Source: H111-94 sp034436045 (GTDB lineage Bacteria > Chloroflexota > Ktedonobacteria > Ktedonobacterales > Ktedonobacteraceae). From it: a DNA stretch of 12,075 nt. The stretch spans positions 1 to 12,075 of the forward strand of contig DAOTVZ010000002.1 in assembly GCA_034436045.1 (NCBI GenBank), written 5' to 3'. A program made the position numbers and the translations under genes. Below, one piece after another: positions 1-7,120 of this stretch (position 1 is the first letter of the stretch; each line of letters begins with the position of its first letter). The notes beneath the pieces were generated by a model. It worked only from the letters and a program-made list of their open reading frames with translations. It had not been told where the DNA came from and ran no database searches.

Positions 1-1
1 G

Positions 2-127
2 AAGACGTTGCAAAACGTCTACCTGCTCTGGGGTCGCCCCGTCCACCTGGAAACCGTCTACGACGGCAAACGCATCCTGCTGACTTATGACGGCGAGAGA
101 AATATCAAGGCGTCGTTAGAGAAGTAA
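2..127 (+). CDS. SpoVR-like family protein, C-terminal end only (partial)
   Basis: Frame 2 is open from the window edge to a TAA at 125-127 and encodes 41 residues. They contain the stretch LWGRPVHLETV, followed by a short basic/acidic tail ending ASLEK. This resembles the extreme C-terminus of SpoVR/YcgB-family proteins, which commonly end in a Leu-Trp-Gly, hydrophobic, Leu-Glu-Thr pattern. SpoVR is involved in spore cortex formation in Bacillus, and relatives are widespread stress or stationary-phase cytoplasmic proteins with no settled biochemical activity. The base composition is GC-rich, unlike the genes that follow. The start and most of the protein lie outside the window, so the family call rests on a short tail recognised from memory. 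The gene converges on the FtsX-type permease. Confidence 0.55.
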   Translation, partial: KTLQNVYLLWGRPVHLETVYDGKRILLTYDGERNIKASLEK

Positions 128-132
128 CAAGA

Positions 133-172
133 CTGGGAATGATACATAGTACATACCTTGTATCATTCCCAG
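133..172. terminator. Hairpin between convergent genes, probable bidirectional terminator
   Basis: A perfect 14-bp inverted repeat (CTGGGAATGATACA at 133-146, its complement at 159-172) encloses a 12-nt loop. It starts 5 bp after the SpoVR-like stop and ends 5 bp before the stop codon of the minus-strand permease, where a shared terminator is expected. Neither side has a clear T-run, so efficient intrinsic termination is not certain. The stem may also simply protect both 3' ends. Confidence 0.6.
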
Positions 173-177
173 ATACA

Positions 178-3090
178 TTAGTCTTCATTTAAGCGTAATA
201 TATAGCTTGCGGATATACGGATTGAAATCATCGCACTCACCCAAAGCACAATACAGCAAACAAGCAGCATAATACCAAAGGTGAGCAGGATAGAATAGAG
301 AGGGATAACGACATGTAGAGGGGGTACATTAAACGTTGCTACAGTATTAGCTCCCCCGGAGACATTCGTAAACGCTATAACGGGAACAACAACCGTTGTA
401 AGCAGCATACCCAGTATAACGCCCAGTAGAAGTGCGCAACAGTAGACGACAAATTGTTCACATAGCAAAATAGCGGTAATCTGCCGTATAGTCGTACCAA
501 ATGATCTTAGAATAGTAAGGTGTAAAATACGCTCACTAATACCGTGCCACCCTGTAATACAGATGCATATCAGAGCTTGAACCCCTACGAAGGTTATCCC
601 CAAGATTAATATACTAGCAATATCAATTTGCAGAGGATCACTTTGAGCTGCCTCCAACATAGCTTGGCGATCTTGTAATACACTAATCTGTAAGGTAGGG
701 GATTGTAGTAATCTTCGTACATTTTGTAAAGAGGAAGTTTTCCTACTCGTTTGTATCCAGAAAGAATTAGGGGCAATATCATTGAAACCAGTATCACTCT
801 TATAGACAGCAGCATAACTTTGATAATCCACAATAAAACCTGAGCCGTCGGGAAGCTGGTCATAAACACCTGGAATATGCTGAACTTTCCCAATAGCGAT
901 ATAATGCATACGGGTTTCAGTAAAGCCAGGTATGAGTAAAGTAAAAGGTGCGCCTACAGAGAGATGCAATGTATTCCAAAGACTTTCATCTACTATTGCA
1001 TAAACAACATTATTCGCTATAGCGGAAGAACGCTTTTGCACAAGCAGTGACATAAAAGAAGAGAGAGGTTGTTGAGCATCTTCGCTACTCCAAAACAGTG
1101 TTCTGGCAAATGAGTGTGGATCTACAGCAAAAATCTGGATGGGAGTTCCGTCAGTGCCAACAGTAGAGGTACGATACCCTACACTAGCAGAAACTACCCC
1201 TGGAATCCGCAGATAAGTATTTATCAAGTCGCTCAAGTTCTGCTGACCAGGAAGAGGCAGGAAGGTGCCACTAAAGTCAGCACCCACTTGATAATCAACC
1301 ACATCTTTGATATGCTGTTGTTGTGTAGCAACAAAAACTTGCGCAAAAATCATAAAAATCGTTGTTACCGCAAGTAACATAATCATACGCGAAGCTGCTT
1401 GAGGTGAACGCTCCATTTGAACAAGTGTGAAAGGAGCGATGATCCCCCGCGCTCGCAACACCAATCTAGTAGCATATTTAAGTATTACAGGCAAACAGCG
1501 TTGGAAGAGCAGTAAACCAGCTAGAGGCATAAGGATAGGGAATAAGAGAGAGAACAACCCTAACAATATTTGTGACTTACCTATAAAGGATGAAGCCACA
1601 TAAAGATATTCCACATAACTGGCAAGAATCAGAATAGAAACAATTATGTCTAGATGTAAGCGCAGCCATATTGGGGGGCGGGTATCACGAGCAGCATCAC
1701 GGCGTATAGTAACGATGTTGGTTTTTAATGCTCTCCACAAAGCTATAGCCATCGACACCATTGCCATGGCTGCAGATAATAGCGCAAATCCTAGTATATG
1801 TGAGATAACAAGATAATAATTGCTAAAAATATTATTAAGAACATTATAGTAGGCAATTGGAAGTAACAAGGTGACAACCAGCCTTACTACATAAATTGCA
1901 ATCAGAGGACAAAGAAGGCATGATAAAAAGCTTATAAGGATGTCTTGAAGCAAGAATATTCCAAATATTTGTAGTGGAGTAGCTCCTCGACTGTTGAGGA
2001 GAGCAATAAATGCCTTGCATCTTTCTAATGACATAGCGGATAAAACTGCAATAAAAAATATTGAGATACCAATAATCATCGTAAGGATGAGTAAAACAGG
2101 AATGTTAGCAGCTTGAAACTGCGTGATGTATTGTGGCAAGGTATAGATAATAGTTCCTACTACTACCGCGTTCTGCACTGCTGGCAAACTACCAATGCTA
2201 TTTGGTACATCTTGTTCAAATATCTGCAAATCTTTCGCTAGATTGTACAACTCATCAACGTTAATATAGGAATTGCTAAAAAGATAATTCTGGGTAATGA
2301 CAAATGGTAGTGCAATATTAAGCTTATTATGAGTAAACATCGATAACAATGCATCGCTTGTAGTCAAGACCCGATATAAAGTAGATGTGGGTAGCAATTC
2401 CGGTTGAAATGTCATTCCTTGCCAATAGGTATCGGTAGGAATACGTGGAGCAAAAATCCCAACAACGCGCAGATACCATATAATGGTGCCTTCATTTGAG
2501 GGTAAACTAACCGGAATGAGAGAACCAACCTGTATGCCTAGCATCTTCGCCATACTGCTTGTTACCATAATTTCTAGATTAGTATATGATGCATGTGGAA
2601 ACTTTCCTTGCTGTAGAACAAGTTGCTGAGCTATTTGATTGCTAAGGCCGCTATCAAGAACTATCTGGTCAGAGGTGGCAACCAGATTACTCAACCTATC
2701 AGATGCAGCATTATTCTTTTTCGCTAAGATATTTAACCGGGGAGTTTGTAACAAAAACAATGCTGTTGGATCAATATAATCACCTATGTCGTGAGTAACA
2801 ACATCAGTTATCTTGTAAGAGAGGTTCCTAACAAAAGAGTCTGAAGGGACATTCGTCTGCACTTGCACACCGATAGAAGGTGAGCCTTTTAATACATTAT
2901 ATAACCCAACTGTTGTCGCAACCTCTGAAAATAGGGGTGCTGAACACACAAGTATAACCATTACAAAAGTACCGAGACAGCTCATAACAAGGGATTGCCA
3001 AGTCTGTGGTAAAAACCACCAACCTGGCAGAGTAGCCGAGAGGATAAATCCCCCCGACTTATCAGGCAATTTCTTATTATCTTGTTCCAT
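178..3090 (-). CDS. FtsX/MacB-type ABC transporter permease, large
   Basis: This 970-aa polytopic membrane protein has the duplicated plan of MacB/LolC-type permeases. A first membrane segment (about 33-54) is followed by an extracytoplasmic domain (about 55-329). The first FtsX core spans about 330-455, with two more hydrophobic segments at 480-530 and one at 567-588. A second outer domain (589-823) and a second FtsX core (824-955) complete it. Both cores carry the typical cytoplasmic turn after the first helix: LLNSRGATPLQI near 364-375 and ILRSFGTTIRQI near 860-871. Such permeases work with a separate ATPase in moving lipoproteins or peptides, or in envelope signalling. No ATPase is encoded nearby. 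The gene lies 35 bp behind the lipoprotein gene, so the two are probably co-transcribed. The ATG at 3088-3090 has only a weak ribosome site (ATAGG). Substrate unknown; the family call is firm. Confidence 0.85.
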   Translation of the reverse strand: MEQDNKKLPDKSGGFILSATLPGWWFLPQTWQSLVMSCLGTFVMVILVCSAPLFSEVATTVGLYNVLKGSPSIGVQVQTNVPSDSFVRNLSYKITDVVTHDIGDYIDPTALFLLQTPRLNILAKKNNAASDRLSNLVATSDQIVLDSGLSNQIAQQLVLQQGKFPHASYTNLEIMVTSSMAKMLGIQVGSLIPVSLPSNEGTIIWYLRVVGIFAPRIPTDTYWQGMTFQPELLPTSTLYRVLTTSDALLSMFTHNKLNIALPFVITQNYLFSNSYINVDELYNLAKDLQIFEQDVPNSIGSLPAVQNAVVVGTIIYTLPQYITQFQAANIPVLLILTMIIGISIFFIAVLSAMSLERCKAFIALLNSRGATPLQIFGIFLLQDILISFLSCLLCPLIAIYVVRLVVTLLLPIAYYNVLNNIFSNYYLVISHILGFALLSAAMAMVSMAIALWRALKTNIVTIRRDAARDTRPPIWLRLHLDIIVSILILASYVEYLYVASSFIGKSQILLGLFSLLFPILMPLAGLLLFQRCLPVILKYATRLVLRARGIIAPFTLVQMERSPQAASRMIMLLAVTTIFMIFAQVFVATQQQHIKDVVDYQVGADFSGTFLPLPGQQNLSDLINTYLRIPGVVSASVGYRTSTVGTDGTPIQIFAVDPHSFARTLFWSSEDAQQPLSSFMSLLVQKRSSAIANNVVYAIVDESLWNTLHLSVGAPFTLLIPGFTETRMHYIAIGKVQHIPGVYDQLPDGSGFIVDYQSYAAVYKSDTGFNDIAPNSFWIQTSRKTSSLQNVRRLLQSPTLQISVLQDRQAMLEAAQSDPLQIDIASILILGITFVGVQALICICITGWHGISERILHLTILRSFGTTIRQITAILLCEQFVVYCCALLLGVILGMLLTTVVVPVIAFTNVSGGANTVATFNVPPLHVVIPLYSILLTFGIMLLVCCIVLWVSAMISIRISASYILRLNED

Positions 3091-3107
3091 ATGAACCTAT
3101 CCCATTT

Positions 3108-3126
3108 GATATTTGAGTAAAATATC
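3108..3126 (-). other. AT-rich intercistronic hairpin
   Basis: GATATTT at 3108-3114 and AAATATC at 3120-3126 form a perfect 7-bp stem with a 5-nt loop. It sits in the 35-bp gap between the lipoprotein gene and the permease gene and touches the lipoprotein TAG stop. There is no U-run, so it does not look like a terminator. It might affect mRNA decay or access to the weak permease ribosome site. A 7-bp AT-only stem can occur by chance. Confidence 0.3.
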
Positions 3127-4136
3127 TAATTTTGATGAAATTTCGGTGAAACACTGAATGTACTCCACTTATTCTTCTGATAATGCCGTATCATATCTAG
3201 CTCACCAACGGCCCAGCCATCGCTCGCTGATACAAAAGCAATACTATATAAATCAGCCCCGCCATCGTCATCATTCGAGTTTAATAGCCAGCTACCTTGT
3301 GTGTAATGAAGAACTGAGTATCCACCAGTTGCCCATCCTTCATTTTTTGAAAGAAACATCACGCTGGATAACCCGGCGGCATAAGGGCTATGAACAACAC
3401 TCCAGGTACCTCCTAGATAGTGCAGAATAGTTCCTTGATCGCCTACAGCCCATCCCTCGCTTGCGGATACCATAGCAATACTATTGAGCTTGTTGTTCGT
3501 GGGGCTGGCAAAAGCATCCCATGACTTCCCATTAAAATGGAGGATAGTGCCGCTATCGCCTACAACCCATCCATCATCAGCCGAGATCATCGCTATGCCG
3601 TACAGATTGACACTTGTGGGGCTGGCAAAACTTGTCCACTTGCCATCTGTATAATGAAGAATAACCCCGCCATTACCAACACTCCATCCGTTGCTGTTTG
3701 ATAGCATAAAGACATTTCTCAAGGTAGCACTGGTTGGGCTGATTCCACTGCTCCAGCTATGACCATCATAATGGAGCATCAAACCGTTATATCCAACAGC
3801 CCAGCCATCATGGGCGGAAGATAGAGACACACCGAATAAAGGAGCCTGCACGGGAATATCAGTCCAGGCATGCCCATCATAGTGCAGAATACTACCGGTA
3901 CTGGCCTGCACTTGCAACGCTTGTTTGCTGGTTCCTGTGACGGCGAACGTTCCTCCAACCGCCCAGCCATCTGTGGCCGATATCATCGAGACAGCATACA
4001 ACACAGGACCTGGCTGAAATGGTGGAGGGGTTAGTGCTGGCGCTAGCGTTCCCTGTTTTCCAGATGAAGAGCAACCCATCAGCCCTATAGCCAGCAGGAA
4101 CGACAAGAAGAACAGAATTATATTTCTTTTTCGCAT
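3126..4136 (-). CDS. Secreted lipoprotein with seven Ycf48-like (DGWAVG) propeller repeats
   Basis: This is a 336-aa protein. Its N-terminus is a lipoprotein signal: basic MRKR, a hydrophobic core, and a lipobox ending LMGC with the lipidated cysteine at residue 22. A proline-rich linker (31-44) follows. The rest is seven repeats whose D/N/E-G-W cores lie near residues 56, 110, 149, 188, 227, 266 and 306. Repeats two to seven are spaced 39-40 residues apart, each with a S-A-x-D-G-W-A-V-G core and an I-L-H-Y-x-G-x-W strand. This is the BNR-type pattern of Ycf48/HCF136-like proteins and predicts a seven-bladed beta-propeller on the outer membrane face. In phototrophs Ycf48 assists photosystem II assembly. 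Nothing here suggests photosynthesis, so a binding or sensing role is inferred. The ATG at 4136 has a good ribosome site (AAAGAGGT, 5-nt spacing). The gene is probably co-transcribed with the downstream FtsX-type permease. Confidence 0.85.
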   Translation of the reverse strand: MRKRNIILFFLSFLLAIGLMGCSSSGKQGTLAPALTPPPFQPGPVLYAVSMISATDGWAVGGTFAVTGTSKQALQVQASTGSILHYDGHAWTDIPVQAPLFGVSLSSAHDGWAVGYNGLMLHYDGHSWSSGISPTSATLRNVFMLSNSNGWSVGNGGVILHYTDGKWTSFASPTSVNLYGIAMISADDGWVVGDSGTILHFNGKSWDAFASPTNNKLNSIAMVSASEGWAVGDQGTILHYLGGTWSVVHSPYAAGLSSVMFLSKNEGWATGGYSVLHYTQGSWLLNSNDDDGGADLYSIAFVSASDGWAVGELDMIRHYQKNKWSTFSVSPKFHQN

Positions 4137-4197
4137 GCTATACCTCTTTCAAGTGAAGAAGATATCGTCCTTACAATTCTCTCCGCCTTAGCAAAGA

Positions 4198-4203
4198 AGT
4201 ATA
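4198..4203 (-). promoter_or_regulatory. Candidate -10 element for the lipoprotein-permease operon
   Basis: On the minus strand TATACT lies 62 bp before the lipoprotein ATG. At 16-18 bp upstream there is no recognisable -35 hexamer. A -10 without a -35 fits an activator-dependent promoter. The 18-bp motif at 4241-4258 would then lie about 50-70 bp upstream of the start point, a typical activator position. This is a pattern match only. Confidence 0.4.
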
Positions 4204-4240
4204 AACAACATGCTTACCAGGAGACATCACAAAGTGGGGT

Positions 4241-4273
4241 GATTTTTGTTCCCCCATAGGGGGGATAGAACAA
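4241..4273. promoter_or_regulatory. Candidate response-regulator operator, copy 1 (dyad with shared 18-bp motif)
   Basis: Read on the minus strand, 4258-4241 is TATGGGGGAACAAAAATC. An identical 18-mer stands on the plus strand at 6816-6833, upstream of the kinase gene. This copy is embedded in a larger dyad: TTGTT (4246-4250) and AACAA (4269-4273) flank a CCCC-ATA-GGGG core. It lies in the 140-bp gap between the response regulator stop and the lipoprotein start. The dyad could also fold in mRNA as a GC-rich hairpin after the regulator gene, but no U-run follows on the minus strand. Binding by the neighbouring NarL-type regulator is inferred. Confidence 0.5.
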
Positions 4274-4276
4274 CCC

Positions 4277-4933
4277 TCACACGTCGATTTCGTCTAGTGA
4301 GATCAAGCCATGTTTGAGAGCATAGACAACAGCTTGCAGACGATGCGAGAGGCGAAGTTTTGCCAGTACCTTTGTAACATGAGTTTTGACAGTTTCATTA
4401 CTGATAGCCAGACTTTCAGCAATCTCTCGGTTGGTACGCCCTTGCGCTAGCAAATGTAGCACCTCGCGCTCTCGTTCGGTAAGAGGGTCTTCAGGACGTA
4501 CATAACTGGTCAATTCTTTAATCACTGCCCCGGTGACAGATACATCAAGCGTTGATTGCCCACGCGCCGCCGCCCGAATAGCGTTCAGCAGTGTCTCCGG
4601 TAGTGCATCTTTACGTACATAGCCAAGCGCACCCGCATGCAATGCCGCCAGAACCTTCTCAGCATCAGGAGAACTGGTCAGAGCAACCATGTGTATAGCA
4701 GGATAAAGATGATGGATGCGCCGCAAGGTTTCAATACCATCCATCCCTCCAGGGAGCAACAGATCTACTACAACTACATCCGGCAGCCAACGCTCAATCT
4801 GTTGTAGCGCCTCTTCACCGCTTGCCGCTTCCCCCACCACTACCAGATCGGCATAGGACTCTAAAAACATGCGTAAACCACGCCGCACAATATGGTGATC
4901 GTCAATCAGTGCCACGCGGGCAGGATTACCCAT
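4277..4933 (-). CDS. NarL/FixJ-family response regulator, REC plus LuxR-type HTH
   Basis: Two-domain transcription factor of 218 aa from the chosen ATG. The receiver domain (about 5-120) shows the acidic pair D11/D12, the phospho-acceptor D57 in VVVVDLLLPG, T86 and K108. The C-terminal LuxR/GerE helix-turn-helix (about 150-212) reads LTEREREVLHLLAQGRTNRE, then a recognition helix with NETVKTHV. Phosphorylation by the kinase encoded just upstream should control DNA binding. An in-frame GTG lies three codons earlier (4942), but the ribosome site AAGAAGG (4942-4948) overlaps it and is 8 nt from the ATG at 4933, so the ATG is preferred. The gene starts 18 bp after the kinase stop, giving a clear kinase-regulator operon. 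Likely targets are its own operon and the lipoprotein-permease operon, both of which carry the 18-bp motif. The family call is very secure; the targets are inferred. Confidence 0.93.
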   Translation of the reverse strand: MGNPARVALIDDHHIVRRGLRMFLESYADLVVVGEAASGEEALQQIERWLPDVVVVDLLLPGGMDGIETLRRIHHLYPAIHMVALTSSPDAEKVLAALHAGALGYVRKDALPETLLNAIRAAARGQSTLDVSVTGAVIKELTSYVRPEDPLTEREREVLHLLAQGRTNREIAESLAISNETVKTHVTKVLAKLRLSHRLQAVVYALKHGLISLDEIDV

Positions 4934-4951
4934 AAAATACACCTTCTTTGC

Positions 4952-6715
4952 TTAGAGAGACGCCGCTTTCGACAAATACCAAACATACAGAGTATCGCTG
5001 ACAAGAGCTATAAACCAGACGCTCAGTAGTACAAAAGCTACGGAACTTACCATTTGTCCAGTTGTATGTAGCTGTAGCGTGAACAGCGCAGGAGCTACAG
5101 CTATCCTCTTCACGCTAAGAGTTATCAGAGTAGCTATTCCCCATAAAGCTGACAAGAATATACACCATCGTTTTTTTCGCTTCAAAACATACCTATCTTC
5201 CTGCATCCAGAAAGAAAAGTGTTTTATTCCTTTCCGCAATGCATAAAACCAGGATATACTAGCAACAGCAGCACAGATTATACACAGTATTTTTAAAAAC
5301 AAATTACTAATATAGATAGGTAGTCCAAACTGATAAGATGAATAAGCTAGAGCAGAAAGGGCTATAGCAATCACAGTACCCGCTAGATTCCTGGCCTCTT
5401 CATATTGAAGAGAAGATAACAGATCACCCGTCATATATGGCATCAACCTTAGCCGTATTTCACTAAAACTTGCGATAGCAGATAAGGCCGTGATAACGAA
5501 GATGTTTCCTGGCATTAACATTACAAAAAAACGTGTATATATATGGTTTGCATCAATCCAGATTACAATGAGGGCAATTATTGTTACGACTTTCAGGTAG
5601 ACATTGCATATTTTCAGTATCCATAGTGTTCCTTGCAAAAGAGCCTGAGACTTCTTTGCTTCCTCTCTTCGAGAAAACGATGCTTGTTCCTCACAATATA
5701 ACGGCACACTTACGTGAATACTTGTTCCTTTTCCCGGTGTACTATCCAATATGCATGTTCCCTGTAAAGTCTGAACTCTTTCACGCATACTACGCAAACC
5801 CATACCACTGCTGGCTTGCGAACCATCTCCTTCCAATGGAAGAAAGCCCTGCCCATCATCTCGTATCTCTATTGAAAGCGCCTTGTCTTGTGTCAAAATA
5901 GTCAACCATACATTCATTGCACGAGCATGGCGGGCTACATTCGAGAATGCTTCTTGCACTATACGAAAAATTTCTTCCTGGGCATTAAGAGGAAAAAGCT
6001 GTTCAGATGGTAACGGATCAATCTGACAATGCACCTGTACACCTGCACGATACTGCAGCGCATCACACTGAAGACGCAGTGCCTCAACCAACCCCACATT
6101 TTCCAACGGTGCCGGACGCAATTGTTGAAGCAATGCTTGCATTTCAATCTGAGCTTGATGAGATACTTGTATGATATCATCGATAGCCCGCAACATCCCC
6201 TCCTGATCATGTTCCCAGCGCGCTTTTGCCGTAGCCGCGCTCATGGTAATACTGAATAACTGCTGCTTAATAGTGTCATGTAAATCTCGTGCCAATCTGT
6301 TGCGCTCTTCCTGGGTGGCCATCTTATGTATTTGTTGTAACAGTTGCTGCTGATAACCAGCGATACGCTGCTCTTGCGTATGCATCTGTATGTAATGTTC
6401 CAGCGTTACTAACCAGGTGAACAGTGAGGTAAAAGGCCAATATCGGCGTGGTAGCGTTAGTGGCAGGCCCTGATTAAGCTGTTCTAACCCACATGCTACG
6501 ACATATAGTCCATATAAGATATTGAACGTGAGGAGAAAACCGGTAAGGCTCCCGATTATCAAAGGCAGATTACCCAGGATAAAACCGTCACCCGAAACCT
6601 GGTAGCTTCTGCTCATAAAAATAGTAACGCCGCAAGCAACAATATAGGTGCATAGGAGTTGTCCCGCCAGCCCTAGACAAAGGCGATCCGCACCTTGAAG
6701 AAGCTTATAACGCAT
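4952..6715 (-). CDS. Membrane sensor histidine kinase (HisKA_3/NarX-like) with C-terminal membrane domain
   Basis: 587 aa from the chosen start. Two membrane helices (about 12-34 and 50-75) and a linker precede the HisKA_3 dimerisation domain with the phospho-accepting H146 in NRLARDLHDTIKQQLF. The HATPase domain follows, with its N box near 248-264 (EAFSNVARHA), DDGQGF at 286-291 and SSGMGLRSMRERV at 302-314, ending near 340. After a charged linker the last 220 residues form about six further hydrophobic segments (near 363-387, 394-418, 444-461, 467-492, 517-535, 555-580). This is unusual, since such kinases normally end at the ATPase domain. A longer reading begins at a TTG at 6745 and passes an ATG at 6733. 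The ATG at 6715 is preferred because AAGGAAAT precedes it closely. It partners the response regulator 18 bp downstream. The signal is unknown, but the flanking lipoprotein and permease suggest envelope sensing. Confidence 0.9.
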   Translation of the reverse strand: MRYKLLQGADRLCLGLAGQLLCTYIVACGVTIFMSRSYQVSGDGFILGNLPLIIGSLTGFLLTFNILYGLYVVACGLEQLNQGLPLTLPRRYWPFTSLFTWLVTLEHYIQMHTQEQRIAGYQQQLLQQIHKMATQEERNRLARDLHDTIKQQLFSITMSAATAKARWEHDQEGMLRAIDDIIQVSHQAQIEMQALLQQLRPAPLENVGLVEALRLQCDALQYRAGVQVHCQIDPLPSEQLFPLNAQEEIFRIVQEAFSNVARHARAMNVWLTILTQDKALSIEIRDDGQGFLPLEGDGSQASSGMGLRSMRERVQTLQGTCILDSTPGKGTSIHVSVPLYCEEQASFSRREEAKKSQALLQGTLWILKICNVYLKVVTIIALIVIWIDANHIYTRFFVMLMPGNIFVITALSAIASFSEIRLRLMPYMTGDLLSSLQYEEARNLAGTVIAIALSALAYSSYQFGLPIYISNLFLKILCIICAAVASISWFYALRKGIKHFSFWMQEDRYVLKRKKRWCIFLSALWGIATLITLSVKRIAVAPALFTLQLHTTGQMVSSVAFVLLSVWFIALVSDTLYVWYLSKAASL

Positions 6716-6815
6716 ATTTCCTTTTCTCCTCATCAATTCATTCAAAAAACGTTTTACAGCTCTTCTATCTGCTATTTTTTGAAACTCACCACTTATTTTT
6801 ATCAGATTTACACCA

Positions 6816-6833
6816 TATGGGGGAACAAAAATC
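6816..6833. promoter_or_regulatory. Candidate response-regulator operator, copy 2
   Basis: The plus strand reads TATGGGGGAACAAAAATC, identical over 18 bp to the complement of 4241-4258. Locally GGGGA (6820-6824) and TCCCC (6832-6836) form an inverted repeat around an A-rich centre, and CCATATGG (6813-6820) is a palindrome. It lies about 100 bp upstream of the kinase start, a position suited to autoregulation. I found no convincing sigma-70 hexamer pair between it and the gene. Confidence 0.5.
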
Positions 6834-7039
6834 CCCTGCGTCGGTGAAGCCTGTATTTATCCTGCCCCTTATAATAAAAACAGACAGAGGCGACGTAGTT
6901 AGCAATAAATATGGGATAGGCAGAGAATACAGAACAACTATACTCTCTGCCAAGTACAGGCTACTCAAGGGTACAAACTAGTGTATACTTAGGATAGCAC
7001 ATAACGGAAGGACAAGAGATTCGTCCATGAAGCTCTATC

Positions 7040-7117
7040 AAGCGGCGTAACCTTTGTGGTACATTCCCGTGTCTACTGTGTGCAAGACAGTAGTTAGCCG
7101 CAGATATTGCGCCGCTT
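7040..7117 (-). other. Nested inverted repeats 3' of the secreted-protein gene
   Basis: AAGCGGCG at 7040-7047 pairs with CGCCGCTT at 7110-7117 (8 bp; two more pairs are possible after one mismatch). Inside, CTACTGT and ACAGTAG (roughly 7073-7093) form a perfect 7-bp stem with a 7-nt loop. The element starts 3 bp beyond the stop codon of the gene ending at 7121. No U-run follows on the minus strand. It could be a 3'-UTR structure, a weak terminator or a remnant of a small repeat element. Confidence 0.4.
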
Positions 7118-7120
7118 CAT

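Larger units (their letters stand above)
6716..7120. other. Gene-poor AT-rich stretch upstream of the kinase
   Basis: No credible gene is seen here. A 60-codon minus-strand open frame at 6786-6968 has no ribosome site and no family resemblance, and it runs across the operator copy at 6816-6833. The right part holds the nested inverted repeat at 7040-7117. The stretch should contain the promoter of the kinase-regulator operon and the 3' region of the secreted protein gene. Confidence 0.6.

Noticed and set aside
3126..4136. Photosystem II assembly role for the Ycf48-like lipoprotein
   Set aside because: The repeat motif is shared by many bacterial propellers, nothing else in the window is photosynthetic, and the gene pairs with a permease and a two-component system.
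4251..4268. The GC-rich hairpin after the response regulator as a rho-independent terminator
   Set aside because: On the minus strand it is followed by AACAAAAATC and not by a T-run. The recurrence of the motif at another promoter favours an operator.
6786..6968. A 60-codon minus-strand frame upstream of the kinase
   Set aside because: It has no ribosome site, it crosses the operator-like motif, and its composition matches AT-rich intergenic DNA.
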